Assembly (NCBI RefSeq): GCF_039928515.1
Contig: NZ_JBDSSZ010000016.1
From: Capsulimonas sp039928515
GTDB taxonomy: Bacteria; Armatimonadota; Armatimonadia; Armatimonadales; Capsulimonadaceae
Length of the DNA stretch: 18,082 bases
Reading direction: 5' to 3' (one strand)
Shown: one piece after another, positions 5,020 to 12,498 of the stretch
How the letters are laid out: each line of letters opens with the position of its first letter
Position numbering within the stretch: position 1 is the first letter of the stretch
Translations under genes and position numbers: made by a program
Notes under the pieces: generated by a model
Told to the model about the DNA's origin: nothing
The model's database searches: none
What the model saw: the letters and a program-made list of their open reading frames with translations, nothing else

Positions 5020-7353
5020 TCAGGGTTTCGCGATGGCCGCCCCATCCACTTCCATGGTCGCCCACATCAGGTGGACGACATCGTCCTTGAAGATATCGTC
5101 GTGCCCACCGCCAAGCTTAGGATCGCCTTCATAAATCAGGCGGCTGGCGTCCAGATTTAACGATTTGCCCCAAGGCGCGGGCTTGCCGGTGCGCGCTTTT
5201 TCATCACGCAGATATTTTCTTATCTCCTCGTTCAAGCGCGGCGGCTCAGAAAGCGAGGCGAAGAGGCCGTCCTTCCCCAGCGGGACGGGCTTCGCGGGAG
5301 GGTCTGCCGGGCAGTCGCAGAGGCCGACATAGCCGGCGGCGAGCCGGCCTCCGTTGGAAAACGGGTAGTAAAAGCCGTTAGCGGTATCGTATCCCGAGAA
5401 GACACACGCCAAAGCCCCCTGAATACGCCCCATCAGCTCTGTTTCGCGATCGAACCAGGCGCTCGCAATGGCGGCTTGCAGCAAGCACAGCGTCTGAACC
5501 GGACCACCCAGATGGCGAGCGAGATTGACCATCACCAGCCCGCCAAAGCTGTGACCGATCAGATGCACACGGGCATCGCCCAGGTTCTTATCCGTATTGA
5601 GCAGATCGTCCATGAAATCTGCGGCCTCAATGCCGGCGCACACGCCCTTGCGCTGCATCTCAAAGAACGCCAATTGGTTCTCGATCCCCTGGGTCATATT
5701 GTGAACGCCGCTGTCCGCCGGGATCGCCTGCCGCAGGGCCCAGATCGGCAGGCGGGCGAGGCCAGCGAGAAGATCGCGCGTCAGAAGGCCGATCCTGGGA
5801 ACGCGCTGCCCGCCGACAACATCGTATCGGCTCACCCGTTCGGTGAACACGCTCACCAGCGGCAAATTGAACCGCAAAGATGCGGCGAAGACGGCCGCTC
5901 CTATTGAAGCGCAGATGAAGTCGAACGCCACCAAACCATTCCCCATAGCGAACAACCCAGCCGCAAGCAGAGCCAAACCGACGGCGCCGAGCAGAAAGGA
6001 CTGGCGCGAACGCAAAAACGGCGAAACGGTCGCCGCGCCGAAGCTCACCCAAAAGGCGCCGCTCGCCAGCAGAGGATGGCCGAAGTGCGCCAGGATTGGC
6101 GCAAGCAGAATGATCCAGGTGCGAAAGACGAATGTCGCGCCCGCGATGGTCAGGATCGGAGCGGCCAGCGTCAGCTGCAGCGGAAGCCAGGCCAAGACCG
6201 CCAGAAACGGCGGTCCGCTCGCCTTGAACGGCTTCAGGAGCCTCATCAGCGCGATGGACAGCAGCAGCGCCAGCGTGGGAACGATGAGCAGCGACAGCAG
6301 AAGGTTCGCGATCAAGCTCGCCTGCGCCGCGAACGCCATATCGTTGGGATCGATCCGGCGGATACCCTGCGCCAGTCCATCCACCCAGGCCTGATAATGC
6401 GCCACGCCCCAGCGAGCGGCGCCGCAGACAAATCCCGCGATCTGCGGCAGCGGCCAATACGTTCCGCTGATCCCTCCCGAGGACGACTGCGCGTTTAATG
6501 TCTTCCAGAACTGTTTGAGAGCGCCCCAGACCGGCGACATCTGATAGGTCAGGAACCCGATCAATGCCGCCGCGCCCACGGCGCTGATGATAAACTTGAG
6601 CAGGGTCGACAGCGCCAGGAGTGGATTATTGTAGCGGGCCGGCTTGTCGCCCTGATCGATCAGCACCCGTTTCGCCTCCGCCTCCTGGTAGCAGCGCCAG
6701 GCCAGCATCTCCCGTTCTCCCGGCAGCGGCTCGCCGCCAGGCTTGGCGGGAGGAACTCCGCGCAGGCGGTGGACATCGAGACGCGCCGTCAAGCTCCGCG
6801 CCCGTGCGTCCATCCCAGTATCTTGAATACTGATGTCCGGCGAGGAAACCTGAGAAAATAGCTCGTAGATCTCCTCAAAGTCGTTGAGAAAATCCGACAG
6901 ATCGCCGCCCGGCTCAAAGTGGGTCTGCACGTTCTGCATGAAACTGCTTTTGACCCGGCGCCCGCTCCGGTCTATCCAGCCATCCTGCCCCGTGTCCGAG
7001 TGCCAGTGCACCGCCAAAAACAGAGGGTGAAAATCCGGGGGTGTCTGGATGCGCCCACGGCGCATGAGAGTCAGAAAGCGGCTGAAGATCCGGTCATATG
7101 CCGAGACGGCGCTGAAGAAGTTGCGGTGCCAGCCGTGGCTGAACAGAAAGATATCCGAAATCCCCCGTCCCTCCACGCGGCGCGCTTCTGCCTCCGCGAG
7201 GATCATGCGCTTGATCTCGGCTCGTCGGCTTCCTGACTGATCCATCTCCAGCAGCGGAATGAGGTAATACGGACGCCGGGTCCGAAGATCCGGGCGGGTC
7301 GGGTCGAAGTGCAGTTCCAGGTCTTGCGTTCGTCGTCCGGTTCGGGGCGTCAT
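5020..7353 (-). CDS. Predicted integral-membrane alpha/beta hydrolase, 777 aa
   Basis: The sequence suggests a serine hydrolase fold interrupted by a membrane domain. Near the N-terminus a hydrophobic strand leads into FLFSHGWHRN (69-78), the HG oxyanion-type loop that follows the third strand in alpha/beta hydrolases. A polar stretch follows, then about five to six membrane helices between residues 248 and 500. The nucleophile elbow VHLIGHSFGG (596-605, Ser602) appears only after them, and GGGHDDIF with H751 near the C-terminus is a good candidate for the catalytic histidine. The acid residue is not obvious. ATG 7353 is chosen because AAAGGA lies 10 bases upstream; a TTG at 7419 would lengthen it by 22 residues. 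The substrate is unknown; a lipid or ester at the membrane is a guess. It is transcribed divergently from the gene at 7520, and its last codons overlap the crcB promoter region. Confidence 0.72.
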   Translation of the reverse strand: MTPRTGRRTQDLELHFDPTRPDLRTRRPYYLIPLLEMDQSGSRRAEIKRMILAEAEARRVEGRGISDIFLFSHGWHRNFFSAVSAYDRIFSRFLTLMRRGRIQTPPDFHPLFLAVHWHSDTGQDGWIDRSGRRVKSSFMQNVQTHFEPGGDLSDFLNDFEEIYELFSQVSSPDISIQDTGMDARARSLTARLDVHRLRGVPPAKPGGEPLPGEREMLAWRCYQEAEAKRVLIDQGDKPARYNNPLLALSTLLKFIISAVGAAALIGFLTYQMSPVWGALKQFWKTLNAQSSSGGISGTYWPLPQIAGFVCGAARWGVAHYQAWVDGLAQGIRRIDPNDMAFAAQASLIANLLLSLLIVPTLALLLSIALMRLLKPFKASGPPFLAVLAWLPLQLTLAAPILTIAGATFVFRTWIILLAPILAHFGHPLLASGAFWVSFGAATVSPFLRSRQSFLLGAVGLALLAAGLFAMGNGLVAFDFICASIGAAVFAASLRFNLPLVSVFTERVSRYDVVGGQRVPRIGLLTRDLLAGLARLPIWALRQAIPADSGVHNMTQGIENQLAFFEMQRKGVCAGIEAADFMDDLLNTDKNLGDARVHLIGHSFGGLVMVNLARHLGGPVQTLCLLQAAIASAWFDRETELMGRIQGALACVFSGYDTANGFYYPFSNGGRLAAGYVGLCDCPADPPAKPVPLGKDGLFASLSEPPRLNEEIRKYLRDEKARTGKPAPWGKSLNLDASRLIYEGDPKLGGGHDDIFKDDVVHLMWATMEVDGAAIAKP

Positions 7354-7378
7354 TTGGCGTATGTCCTTTAATGAACGG

Positions 7379-7465
7379 AATATAAGAAGAAAGCGACCAG
7401 ACGAATATTCGTTTCTCAATCACGAATATCCTGTCTCTATGATTGCAATCCATCTTTTATGGATT
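7379..7465. promoter_or_regulatory. Dyad-rich divergent control region
   Basis: Three dyads lie between the divergent genes: the perfect 12-bp palindrome ACGAATATTCGT (7401-7412), whose half ACGAATAT recurs 21 bases away at 7422-7429; the 10-bp palindrome GATTGCAATC (7441-7450); and AATCCAT-N5-ATGGATT (7447-7465). A TATATT box on the minus strand (7379-7384) would put the -35 region of the hydrolase promoter inside the first palindrome. The third dyad touches the -35 of the plus-strand promoter. These look like binding sites for one or more dimeric regulators. Confidence 0.5.
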
Positions 7466-7493
7466 GACTCATCACGGCAATACCGGAGATAAT
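7464..7493 (+). promoter_or_regulatory. Promoter of the 7520 gene
   Basis: TTGACT (7464-7469), an 18-base spacer and GATAAT (7488-7493). Transcription should start near 7500, about 20 bases before the ATG. Confidence 0.65.
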
Positions 7494-7519
7494 CATTCCA
7501 AAGGACATGAGAATACGTT

Positions 7520-7897
7520 ATGGCGAGTTATCGAAATAAAGAGGCGTTCGTGAAGGACGCTGCGGAGCTGAAGCTGACGATCCAGCCGGCCGTCACGGGC
7601 GACGGGCCGCAGGGCATCCGCATTCAGGGCTTGGTGGCCGAGGAGCGGGGCGAGCCGAGGCTGAAGGTGGGGCAGGTCTTCGCGCACGACATCAAGATCC
7701 ATTTCCCAGATGCTACCCAAGGCTTCGCGTACGGCCTGCATCCGGTTGACGCGGCCGATACCGAGGGGGACATCTTTGTCGGCAAGCTGCATCCAGACAA
7801 TATTCGCATGTGCCATTCTATCCTGGAATCGATCGAAACGATGGGAGAGCCTGAGATAAAATACGAAATCCGTGGGATCGTATTGGCTCAGTCTTAA
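7520..7897 (+). CDS. Conserved-looking small protein of unknown function, 125 aa
   Basis: I do not recognise this protein. It is soluble, with no signal peptide or membrane helix, and looks like an alternating alpha/beta domain: an N-terminal helix, then strands around GIRIQGLVAEE and IKIHFPDATQGFAYGLHP, a GDIFVGKLHPDNIRMCHSILESI strand-helix, and a C-terminal strand. The strong promoter at 7464-7493 supports it as a real gene. An AAAGGA box at 7500-7505 is rather far from the ATG. It is followed after 58 bases by an alpha/beta hydrolase on the same strand, with which it may form an operon, and it is divergent from the membrane hydrolase. Confidence 0.65.
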   Translation: MASYRNKEAFVKDAAELKLTIQPAVTGDGPQGIRIQGLVAEERGEPRLKVGQVFAHDIKIHFPDATQGFAYGLHPVDAADTEGDIFVGKLHPDNIRMCHSILESIETMGEPEIKYEIRGIVLAQS

Positions 7898-7955
7898 AGT
7901 CCGCACTTGCGACCGTCCACAAGAATCAGGAGTTGGTGTGTAAAGGAAGAAGTGG

Positions 7956-8663
7956 TTGAAGGAAGAGCTCGTTGAAAACGTCGCCTGGATCGGACACAAG
8001 GCGCTCCGAGGCCCCATTCGCGGCGTCATTCTCAGCTTCGCCGGCCTGGGCGGCACAGCGAGCCTCAAAGACTGGGTCGGCGATCAGGAGCGGGAGTGGG
8101 CGAGCGCCGGCGGCCTCGTCCTCTTCCCGTACTATAGTCCATGGGCCTGGATGAACCCACAAACCGTGGCGTTTGTCGATGAGCTGCTGGACGCCGTCTT
8201 TCTCAAATATGGCCTGCCGCCACACACCCCAATTGTCGCCACCGGCGGCAGCATGGGCGGACACGGCGCGCTTGCCTACACGATGAGCTCGCGCCATCGG
8301 GTCGCGCGCTGCTACGCGCTCAGCCCTGTCTGCGATCTGCTTTACCATTACGGCGAGCGGCCGGACCTGCCGCGCACCTTCCACGCGGCTTACCAGTCCT
8401 ACGGCGACATTCAGGAAGCGCTCATCGCCAATTCACCGGCGAGACAAACCGATAGGATGCCACGCATCCCCTATCTTGTGATCCACGGCGACCGGGACGA
8501 CGCTGTCGCGAAGTCACGCCATTCCGACATCTTCGCCGCACGGATGCGCGGGGCCGGCCATGACTTCACCTACATCGAGCTGCCTGGCGTCGGCCATTGC
8601 GGCCCCTTGAGCAAAGCAATCAAACAAGCCCTGTCCAAATTCGTGCAGGAGGGATGGACGTAA
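7956..8663 (+). CDS. Soluble alpha/beta hydrolase (serine esterase/peptidase-like)
   Basis: A 235-aa cytoplasmic protein with a complete apparent triad. It has the LSFAGLGG oxyanion-loop region near residue 30, the nucleophile elbow GGSMGGHG (GxSxG, Ser near residue 98), the acid in HGDRDDAV near residue 180, and the histidine in GVGHCGPL near residue 215. The fold is close to the prolyl-oligopeptidase/dienelactone hydrolase-like group, but the substrate cannot be assigned. The start is TTG 7956, preceded by AAAGGAAGAAG at good spacing; an in-frame TAA lies at 7941 and no ATG or GTG fits. It converges on the small gene ending at 8684 with a 20-base gap and no visible terminator. Confidence 0.85.
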   Translation: MKEELVENVAWIGHKALRGPIRGVILSFAGLGGTASLKDWVGDQEREWASAGGLVLFPYYSPWAWMNPQTVAFVDELLDAVFLKYGLPPHTPIVATGGSMGGHGALAYTMSSRHRVARCYALSPVCDLLYHYGERPDLPRTFHAAYQSYGDIQEALIANSPARQTDRMPRIPYLVIHGDRDDAVAKSRHSDIFAARMRGAGHDFTYIELPGVGHCGPLSKAIKQALSKFVQEGWT

Positions 8664-8683
8664 ATCTTTGCCATCCTGGGTGT

Positions 8684-8899
8684 CTACAAACGGGTTAGTA
8701 CTTCGGTGAGCCGCTCGTATTCCCGTTCCGCCTCTTCACTCGTGGGAAATTCCATGACCCCAATCTCGGCTTCGTTCTCTCCCCCATGCTCCGAAGTTCG
8801 CGCCGACGTTGGTCCCCAAAACGAGACAGTCGTACGGAACAGCGAGATCCGCTCGACCATCGCCAGATTCAGTAAATGTTTCTTGGTCTTCACCCACAT
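8684..8899 (-). CDS. Small protein of unknown function, 71 aa
   Basis: A short charged protein that begins MWVKTKKHLLNLAMVERISL, has a central strand-rich part and ends in a helix (SEEAEREYERLTEVL). Short proteins with a W-K-T, strand-rich start and a C-terminal helix are common but uncharacterised, and I cannot name the family. It lies 44 bases downstream of the DUF2500-type gene on the same strand and is probably co-transcribed with it. The ribosome-binding site (GAAAGAAG) is weak. Confidence 0.6.
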   Translation of the reverse strand: MWVKTKKHLLNLAMVERISLFRTTVSFWGPTSARTSEHGGENEAEIGVMEFPTSEEAEREYERLTEVLTRL

Positions 8900-8943
8900 A
8901 GACTTTTGCTTCTTTCTAAGGCTAATTCGTGATATCGATAGAC

Positions 8944-9297
8944 CTAACGGGTGACGATCTGACGCTCAAAGCCTCCGAAACGTGTTCCCTGGAACGTCAA
9001 GCGTCCACGATCACCTTCCGCCAACAAACCGTATTGCTGTCCCGTCATCTGAAACTCACTCCGGCTGCCGTCCTCTTCTTCAAACGTGGCGTGATAGTAT
9101 GTTCGTGTGTGTTCCCCACGCATTTCCATGCGTTTACTCACAACAAACACATCTCGAATCTCAAGAGGCGATGCGTCATTCGACACCGTTTCCGAGACCT
9201 TTGAAACAATGGACCAAACAATTAAAATGCCGAAGATAACTATCCCCGCGATGACGATAAATTGAACGGTCGCATACGTTTCATCAAAGCCATTCAC
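8944..9297 (-). CDS. DUF2500-type single-pass membrane protein
   Basis: About 117 aa with one N-terminal membrane helix (VQFIVIAGIVIFGILIVWSI) followed by a small beta-rich domain. The C-terminal half carries what I recognise as the DUF2500 pattern: VVSKRMEMRG, then YYHATFEEEDGSRSEF, YGLLAEGDRGRLTFQGTRF and a final GFER. The function of that family is unknown. I place the start at GTG 9297, which has AGGAG 8 bases upstream, rather than at GTG 9306, which directly abuts that same AGGA. It probably leads a two-gene unit with the small gene downstream. Confidence 0.75.
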   Translation of the reverse strand: MNGFDETYATVQFIVIAGIVIFGILIVWSIVSKVSETVSNDASPLEIRDVFVVSKRMEMRGEHTRTYYHATFEEEDGSRSEFQMTGQQYGLLAEGDRGRLTFQGTRFGGFERQIVTR

Positions 9298-9445
9298 AAA
9301 ATCCACTCCTGTCGCTAACCTGAACTACTGAGTATGACCCGCAAATGAGCGATTAGTTGCAAAATCAATTAAAGACTTAAGCAACTTAATCCTTTGCACA
9401 GTGTCCAAAGATTTGGAACGATCTTGCAGATAAGGAGATACTCTC

Positions 9446-10033
9446 GTGATATCCCGCCCGAGACGTAAGTCCCAAATTATTCTCGCCGTTGCTGCTTGTT
9501 TGATCATGGTTGGATACCTGCGCGAGACCGGACACATCGGCCTCAATCTCTACTCCGCGCGCAACAGCGCGTCCAGCACGACGAGCGTCGCGTCCGTGAC
9601 CAGCGCCAGTGCGCCGACGCCTCGCTCCGCCGGAGCCATGGGACAGCCGGCGGCGAGCATCGTCGAAACGCATGGCGATCCCCGACTGGTCCAGTATGTC
9701 CGCGACGCCATCGCCGGGATTCCAGGAGCGAAGCCGCCGGCGCATATCGTCGTAAAGAGATTGACAACTCGCGGCTCGTATTGGGTTCCGATCTATAAAA
9801 CGGGTGTCTGTTCGTATGATATCCGATTGTCGGACGGAGATCCGAACGCCGCTGTGGCGTCGGGAGACGCAAACGGCGTGCATTATATGGGAACCCTCTC
9901 GGGAGAGATTGACGAGAAGGTGACGGGAGTTTGCTCAGTCTATCACTTTCAGGAGCTGGTTGGACAAGAGGTGGGGAAACAAGTGCGCGCAGCGCTGGAA
10001 AAATACGAAAGCGCTCCTGATAACGGTAAATAA
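9446..10033 (+). CDS. Signal-anchored extracytoplasmic protein of unknown function, 195 aa
   Basis: A positively charged N-terminus (MISRPRRKSQ) and a hydrophobic helix at about 11-24 form a signal anchor or uncleaved signal peptide. A Ser/Thr/Ala-rich low-complexity linker follows (about 37-68), then a compact C-terminal domain (about 72-190) with two cysteines, C122 and C163, that could form a disulfide outside the cytoplasm. I do not recognise the domain. The start is GTG 9446 with a textbook AAGGAG 8 bases upstream. It converges on katE, with a palindromic terminator between them. Confidence 0.75.
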   Translation: MISRPRRKSQIILAVAACLIMVGYLRETGHIGLNLYSARNSASSTTSVASVTSASAPTPRSAGAMGQPAASIVETHGDPRLVQYVRDAIAGIPGAKPPAHIVVKRLTTRGSYWVPIYKTGVCSYDIRLSDGDPNAAVASGDANGVHYMGTLSGEIDEKVTGVCSVYHFQELVGQEVGKQVRAALEKYESAPDNGK

Positions 10034-10060
10034 GTTGGCCGGCGGAGATCACAAACGGCA

Positions 10061-10094
10061 AATCGGCCCTGGGCGCATGCGCCCAGGGCCGATT
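10061..10094. terminator. Perfect palindrome between convergent genes, probable bidirectional terminator
   Basis: A perfect 34-bp palindrome (arm AATCGGCCCTGGGCGCA) lies 27 bases after the plus-strand gene and 13 bases after the katE stop. Only short T-runs (GCGTTT on the plus strand, CCGTTTG on the minus strand) follow, so termination efficiency is uncertain, but the position fits a shared terminator. Confidence 0.7.
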
Positions 10095-10107
10095 GCGTTT
10101 GATGTCC

Positions 10108-12294
10108 TTACGCCGCGACAGTGTCTAGGTCTGCCCGGTCCCAGTGGCGATGTCCGGCGATGGCGGCGAGGAAGGTCGTTCCCAGCGCATCCACGTCGGC
10201 AGGGTCAGATGCGCTGACGACGCCGTGGATTTCGGCGGTCTTGCCCGTGGAGACGGGAACGGCTGCTTTGGGAAGCGCCGCCATCAGCAGATCCGCGCCT
10301 TCGGCGAGCGCGCCGACGGGCTTTGCGTGCTTGTAAGCCTCGGCGACGAAGACACGCGGGTCTCCCTGCGCTTTGAGCACGGCGACGCTCTGCTCGCCCC
10401 CGGGGACAAACACGGCGTCGTACAGCACCGAGCTGGTGTTGGCGAAGGTCTTCGCCGCCTCCACAGAGCCGCCCACGCCGGTCAGCGTTCCCAGATGCGT
10501 TCCGACGATCTCGGGAAGCGCGCCCTGCGCCGTAAGCGCCTTCTCAATCGCCTGGATCTGCGCGATATCGACGCCGTCCGCCGCCAGGATCGCGACCTTG
10601 CGGCCCTTCGCCGACTGCGGCTGGCCTTCGACCAGGCTCAGTCCCGAAGTTCGCTCCGCGCCGCCCGACGCAGTGGTTTCGGACATGGCGGCCGCCAGCA
10701 CTTTGGTCTGGTCGGCGGAATCGGCGGTTCCGGGCGGGGTCGCCGTTTGATGGTTCGTCTGGACCTTCTCGCCCAATGCCAGCGCGACCTGCGCGGCCAG
10801 CACATTATTGATCTGCTCCAGATGTCCTAGCATCCGCTGCCGGACTTCGCGCGTCCCCACCTTGCTCAGTTCAAACTGCAAAGCCTTGGCGATGTGCTGC
10901 TTCTCGATCGCCGTCTGGCTGTTCCAGAACAAACGCGCCTGGCCGTAATGGTCGCCGAAGCTCTCGCTGCGGACACGCACTTTGGGGCCTTCGACTTGCT
11001 CCGGATAGCTCACGAAGCCGGGACGCGCTGGCGTGACTTCGCCGGGATCGTGCCCGTCCAATGAGGCCGGCGCGTAGGAGACGCGGCCCTTGTTGATGGT
11101 TTGGCGCATATGGGCGTCGCGCTGGTTGTTGGACACCGGGCAGACCGGCCGGTTGATTGGAAGCTCCGCGAAGTTCGGCGTGCCGAGGCGGCTGAGCTGC
11201 GTGTCCAGATAGGAAAAGTTGCGCCCCTGCAGTAAGGGATCGTCGGTGAAGTCGATCCCCGGCACGATGTTCGTCGTCATGAACGCCACTTGTTCAGTCT
11301 CGGCGAAATAGTTATCCGGATTGCGGTTTAACGTCATCTTGCCGACCCGCTTGACGGGGATCAGATCTTCGGGCCAAATTTTGGTCGCATCCAGAATATC
11401 GAAGTCGAACTTGTGCTCGTCCTCCTCGGCCAGCGTTTGCAGGCCCAGCTCCCATTCGAAGAAGTTGCCCATCTCGATGGAATCAAACATGTCGCGGCGA
11501 TGGAAATCCGGGTCTTTGCCGGCGATCTTCTGCGACTCGTCCCATACCAGCGAATGCGCGCCGAGTACGGGCTTCCAATGGAACTTGACGAAAGTCGACT
11601 TGCCCTCGGCATTGACCAAGCGAAACGTATGAACCCCAAAGCCGTCCATTTGTCCAAAGCTGCGCGGCAGGGTTCGGTCGCTCATGATCCACATCACCAT
11701 ATGCATGGATTCGGGGGTCAGCGAGATAAAGTCCCAGAACGTATCGTGCGCCGTCGCGGCCTGCGGAATCTCATTGTTGGGTTCGGGCTTGGCGGCGTGA
11801 ATGAGATCGGGGAATTTGATGGCGTCCTGAATAAAGAACACGGGGATATTGTTGCCCACCAGGTCCCAGTTGCCCTCTGGCGTGTACATCTTGACGGCGA
11901 AGCCGCGAACATCACGCGCGGTGTCCGCCGAGCCGCGCGAGCCAGCGACAGTCGAGAAGCGCACAAACACAGGCGTCTTCAGCGAAGGGTCGGTCAGAAC
12001 CTTCGCCGTGGTCAGATCGGACAGCGATTCGTAGACCTGGAAGAACCCGTGCGCCGCCGCGCCGCGCGCATGCACAACACGCTCTGGAATGCGCTCGTGG
12101 TCGAAGTGCTGGATCTTTTCGCGGAGGATAAAGTCTTCTAAAAGGGTCGGGCCGCGATGCCCCGCCTTCAGGGAGTTCTGGTCATCCGTGACCGGCTGCC
12201 CTTGGTTCGTCGTCATCGGCTCCATGTCCGTCGTCGTGACGGATGCGAGATCCTGATCTTTATCGTTCGCGGAATTAATTTTGTTCTTGTCCAT
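10108..12294 (-). CDS. katE: Monofunctional heme catalase, large-subunit (HPII/KatE) type
   Basis: A 728-aa cytoplasmic catalase converting hydrogen peroxide to water and oxygen. The core carries the distal His75 (RVVHARG), Asn148 (VGNNIPVFFIQD) and the proximal heme ligand Tyr362 (RNFSYLDTQLSR); the spacing between these matches Escherichia coli HPII. Residues from about 573 form the extra C-terminal domain of large catalases, related to DJ-1/class I glutamine amidotransferases (KVAILAADGVD, then YDAVFVPGGEQSV). Length and domain order are normal for the clade. ATG 12294 has AAAGGG about 14 bases upstream, a somewhat long spacing. It is a single gene, divergent from the DUF4185 gene. Confidence 0.97.
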   Translation of the reverse strand: MDKNKINSANDKDQDLASVTTTDMEPMTTNQGQPVTDDQNSLKAGHRGPTLLEDFILREKIQHFDHERIPERVVHARGAAAHGFFQVYESLSDLTTAKVLTDPSLKTPVFVRFSTVAGSRGSADTARDVRGFAVKMYTPEGNWDLVGNNIPVFFIQDAIKFPDLIHAAKPEPNNEIPQAATAHDTFWDFISLTPESMHMVMWIMSDRTLPRSFGQMDGFGVHTFRLVNAEGKSTFVKFHWKPVLGAHSLVWDESQKIAGKDPDFHRRDMFDSIEMGNFFEWELGLQTLAEEDEHKFDFDILDATKIWPEDLIPVKRVGKMTLNRNPDNYFAETEQVAFMTTNIVPGIDFTDDPLLQGRNFSYLDTQLSRLGTPNFAELPINRPVCPVSNNQRDAHMRQTINKGRVSYAPASLDGHDPGEVTPARPGFVSYPEQVEGPKVRVRSESFGDHYGQARLFWNSQTAIEKQHIAKALQFELSKVGTREVRQRMLGHLEQINNVLAAQVALALGEKVQTNHQTATPPGTADSADQTKVLAAAMSETTASGGAERTSGLSLVEGQPQSAKGRKVAILAADGVDIAQIQAIEKALTAQGALPEIVGTHLGTLTGVGGSVEAAKTFANTSSVLYDAVFVPGGEQSVAVLKAQGDPRVFVAEAYKHAKPVGALAEGADLLMAALPKAAVPVSTGKTAEIHGVVSASDPADVDALGTTFLAAIAGHRHWDRADLDTVAA

Positions 12295-12397
12295 GAGATG
12301 CTAAGTTTCCCTTTGATGGAAGCGCGGCGTGAAGCGCCGGCATGATGAAAGCGTTCCGTATGAAGGGTGTCCGTTTCGTGACGAGAATAAACATGCG

Positions 12398-12414
12398 TTC
12401 GTGTCTTGCACGAA
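12398..12414. promoter_or_regulatory. Inverted repeat in the katE/DUF4185 divergent region
   Basis: TTCGTG-TCTTG-CACGAA, 6-bp arms with a 5-base spacer, lies 104 bases upstream of katE and 85 bases upstream of the DUF4185 start. A TTTCGTG half-site recurs at 12374-12380. A TTGACA hexamer (12423-12428) and a weak TTGCAC-N18-TACTAT pair (12406-12435) are the only plus-strand promoter-like elements I find. This may be an operator; no regulator can be named. Confidence 0.3.
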
Positions 12415-12498
12415 TCATGGTTTTGACAGTACTATTGCTTTTACCGAGTAGATCAGAAATTTTGAGCCCTCACAGACGCGCCCTTAGGATACAAAAAT

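Noticed and set aside
5660..6457. A 265-codon minus-strand frame inside the membrane hydrolase
   Set aside because: Arginine-rich and out of frame with the hydrolase, whose membrane helices and elbow motif are continuous in the main frame.
11413..12141. A 242-codon plus-strand frame opposite katE
   Set aside because: Antisense to the most conserved part of the catalase; no ribosome-binding site or recognisable domain.
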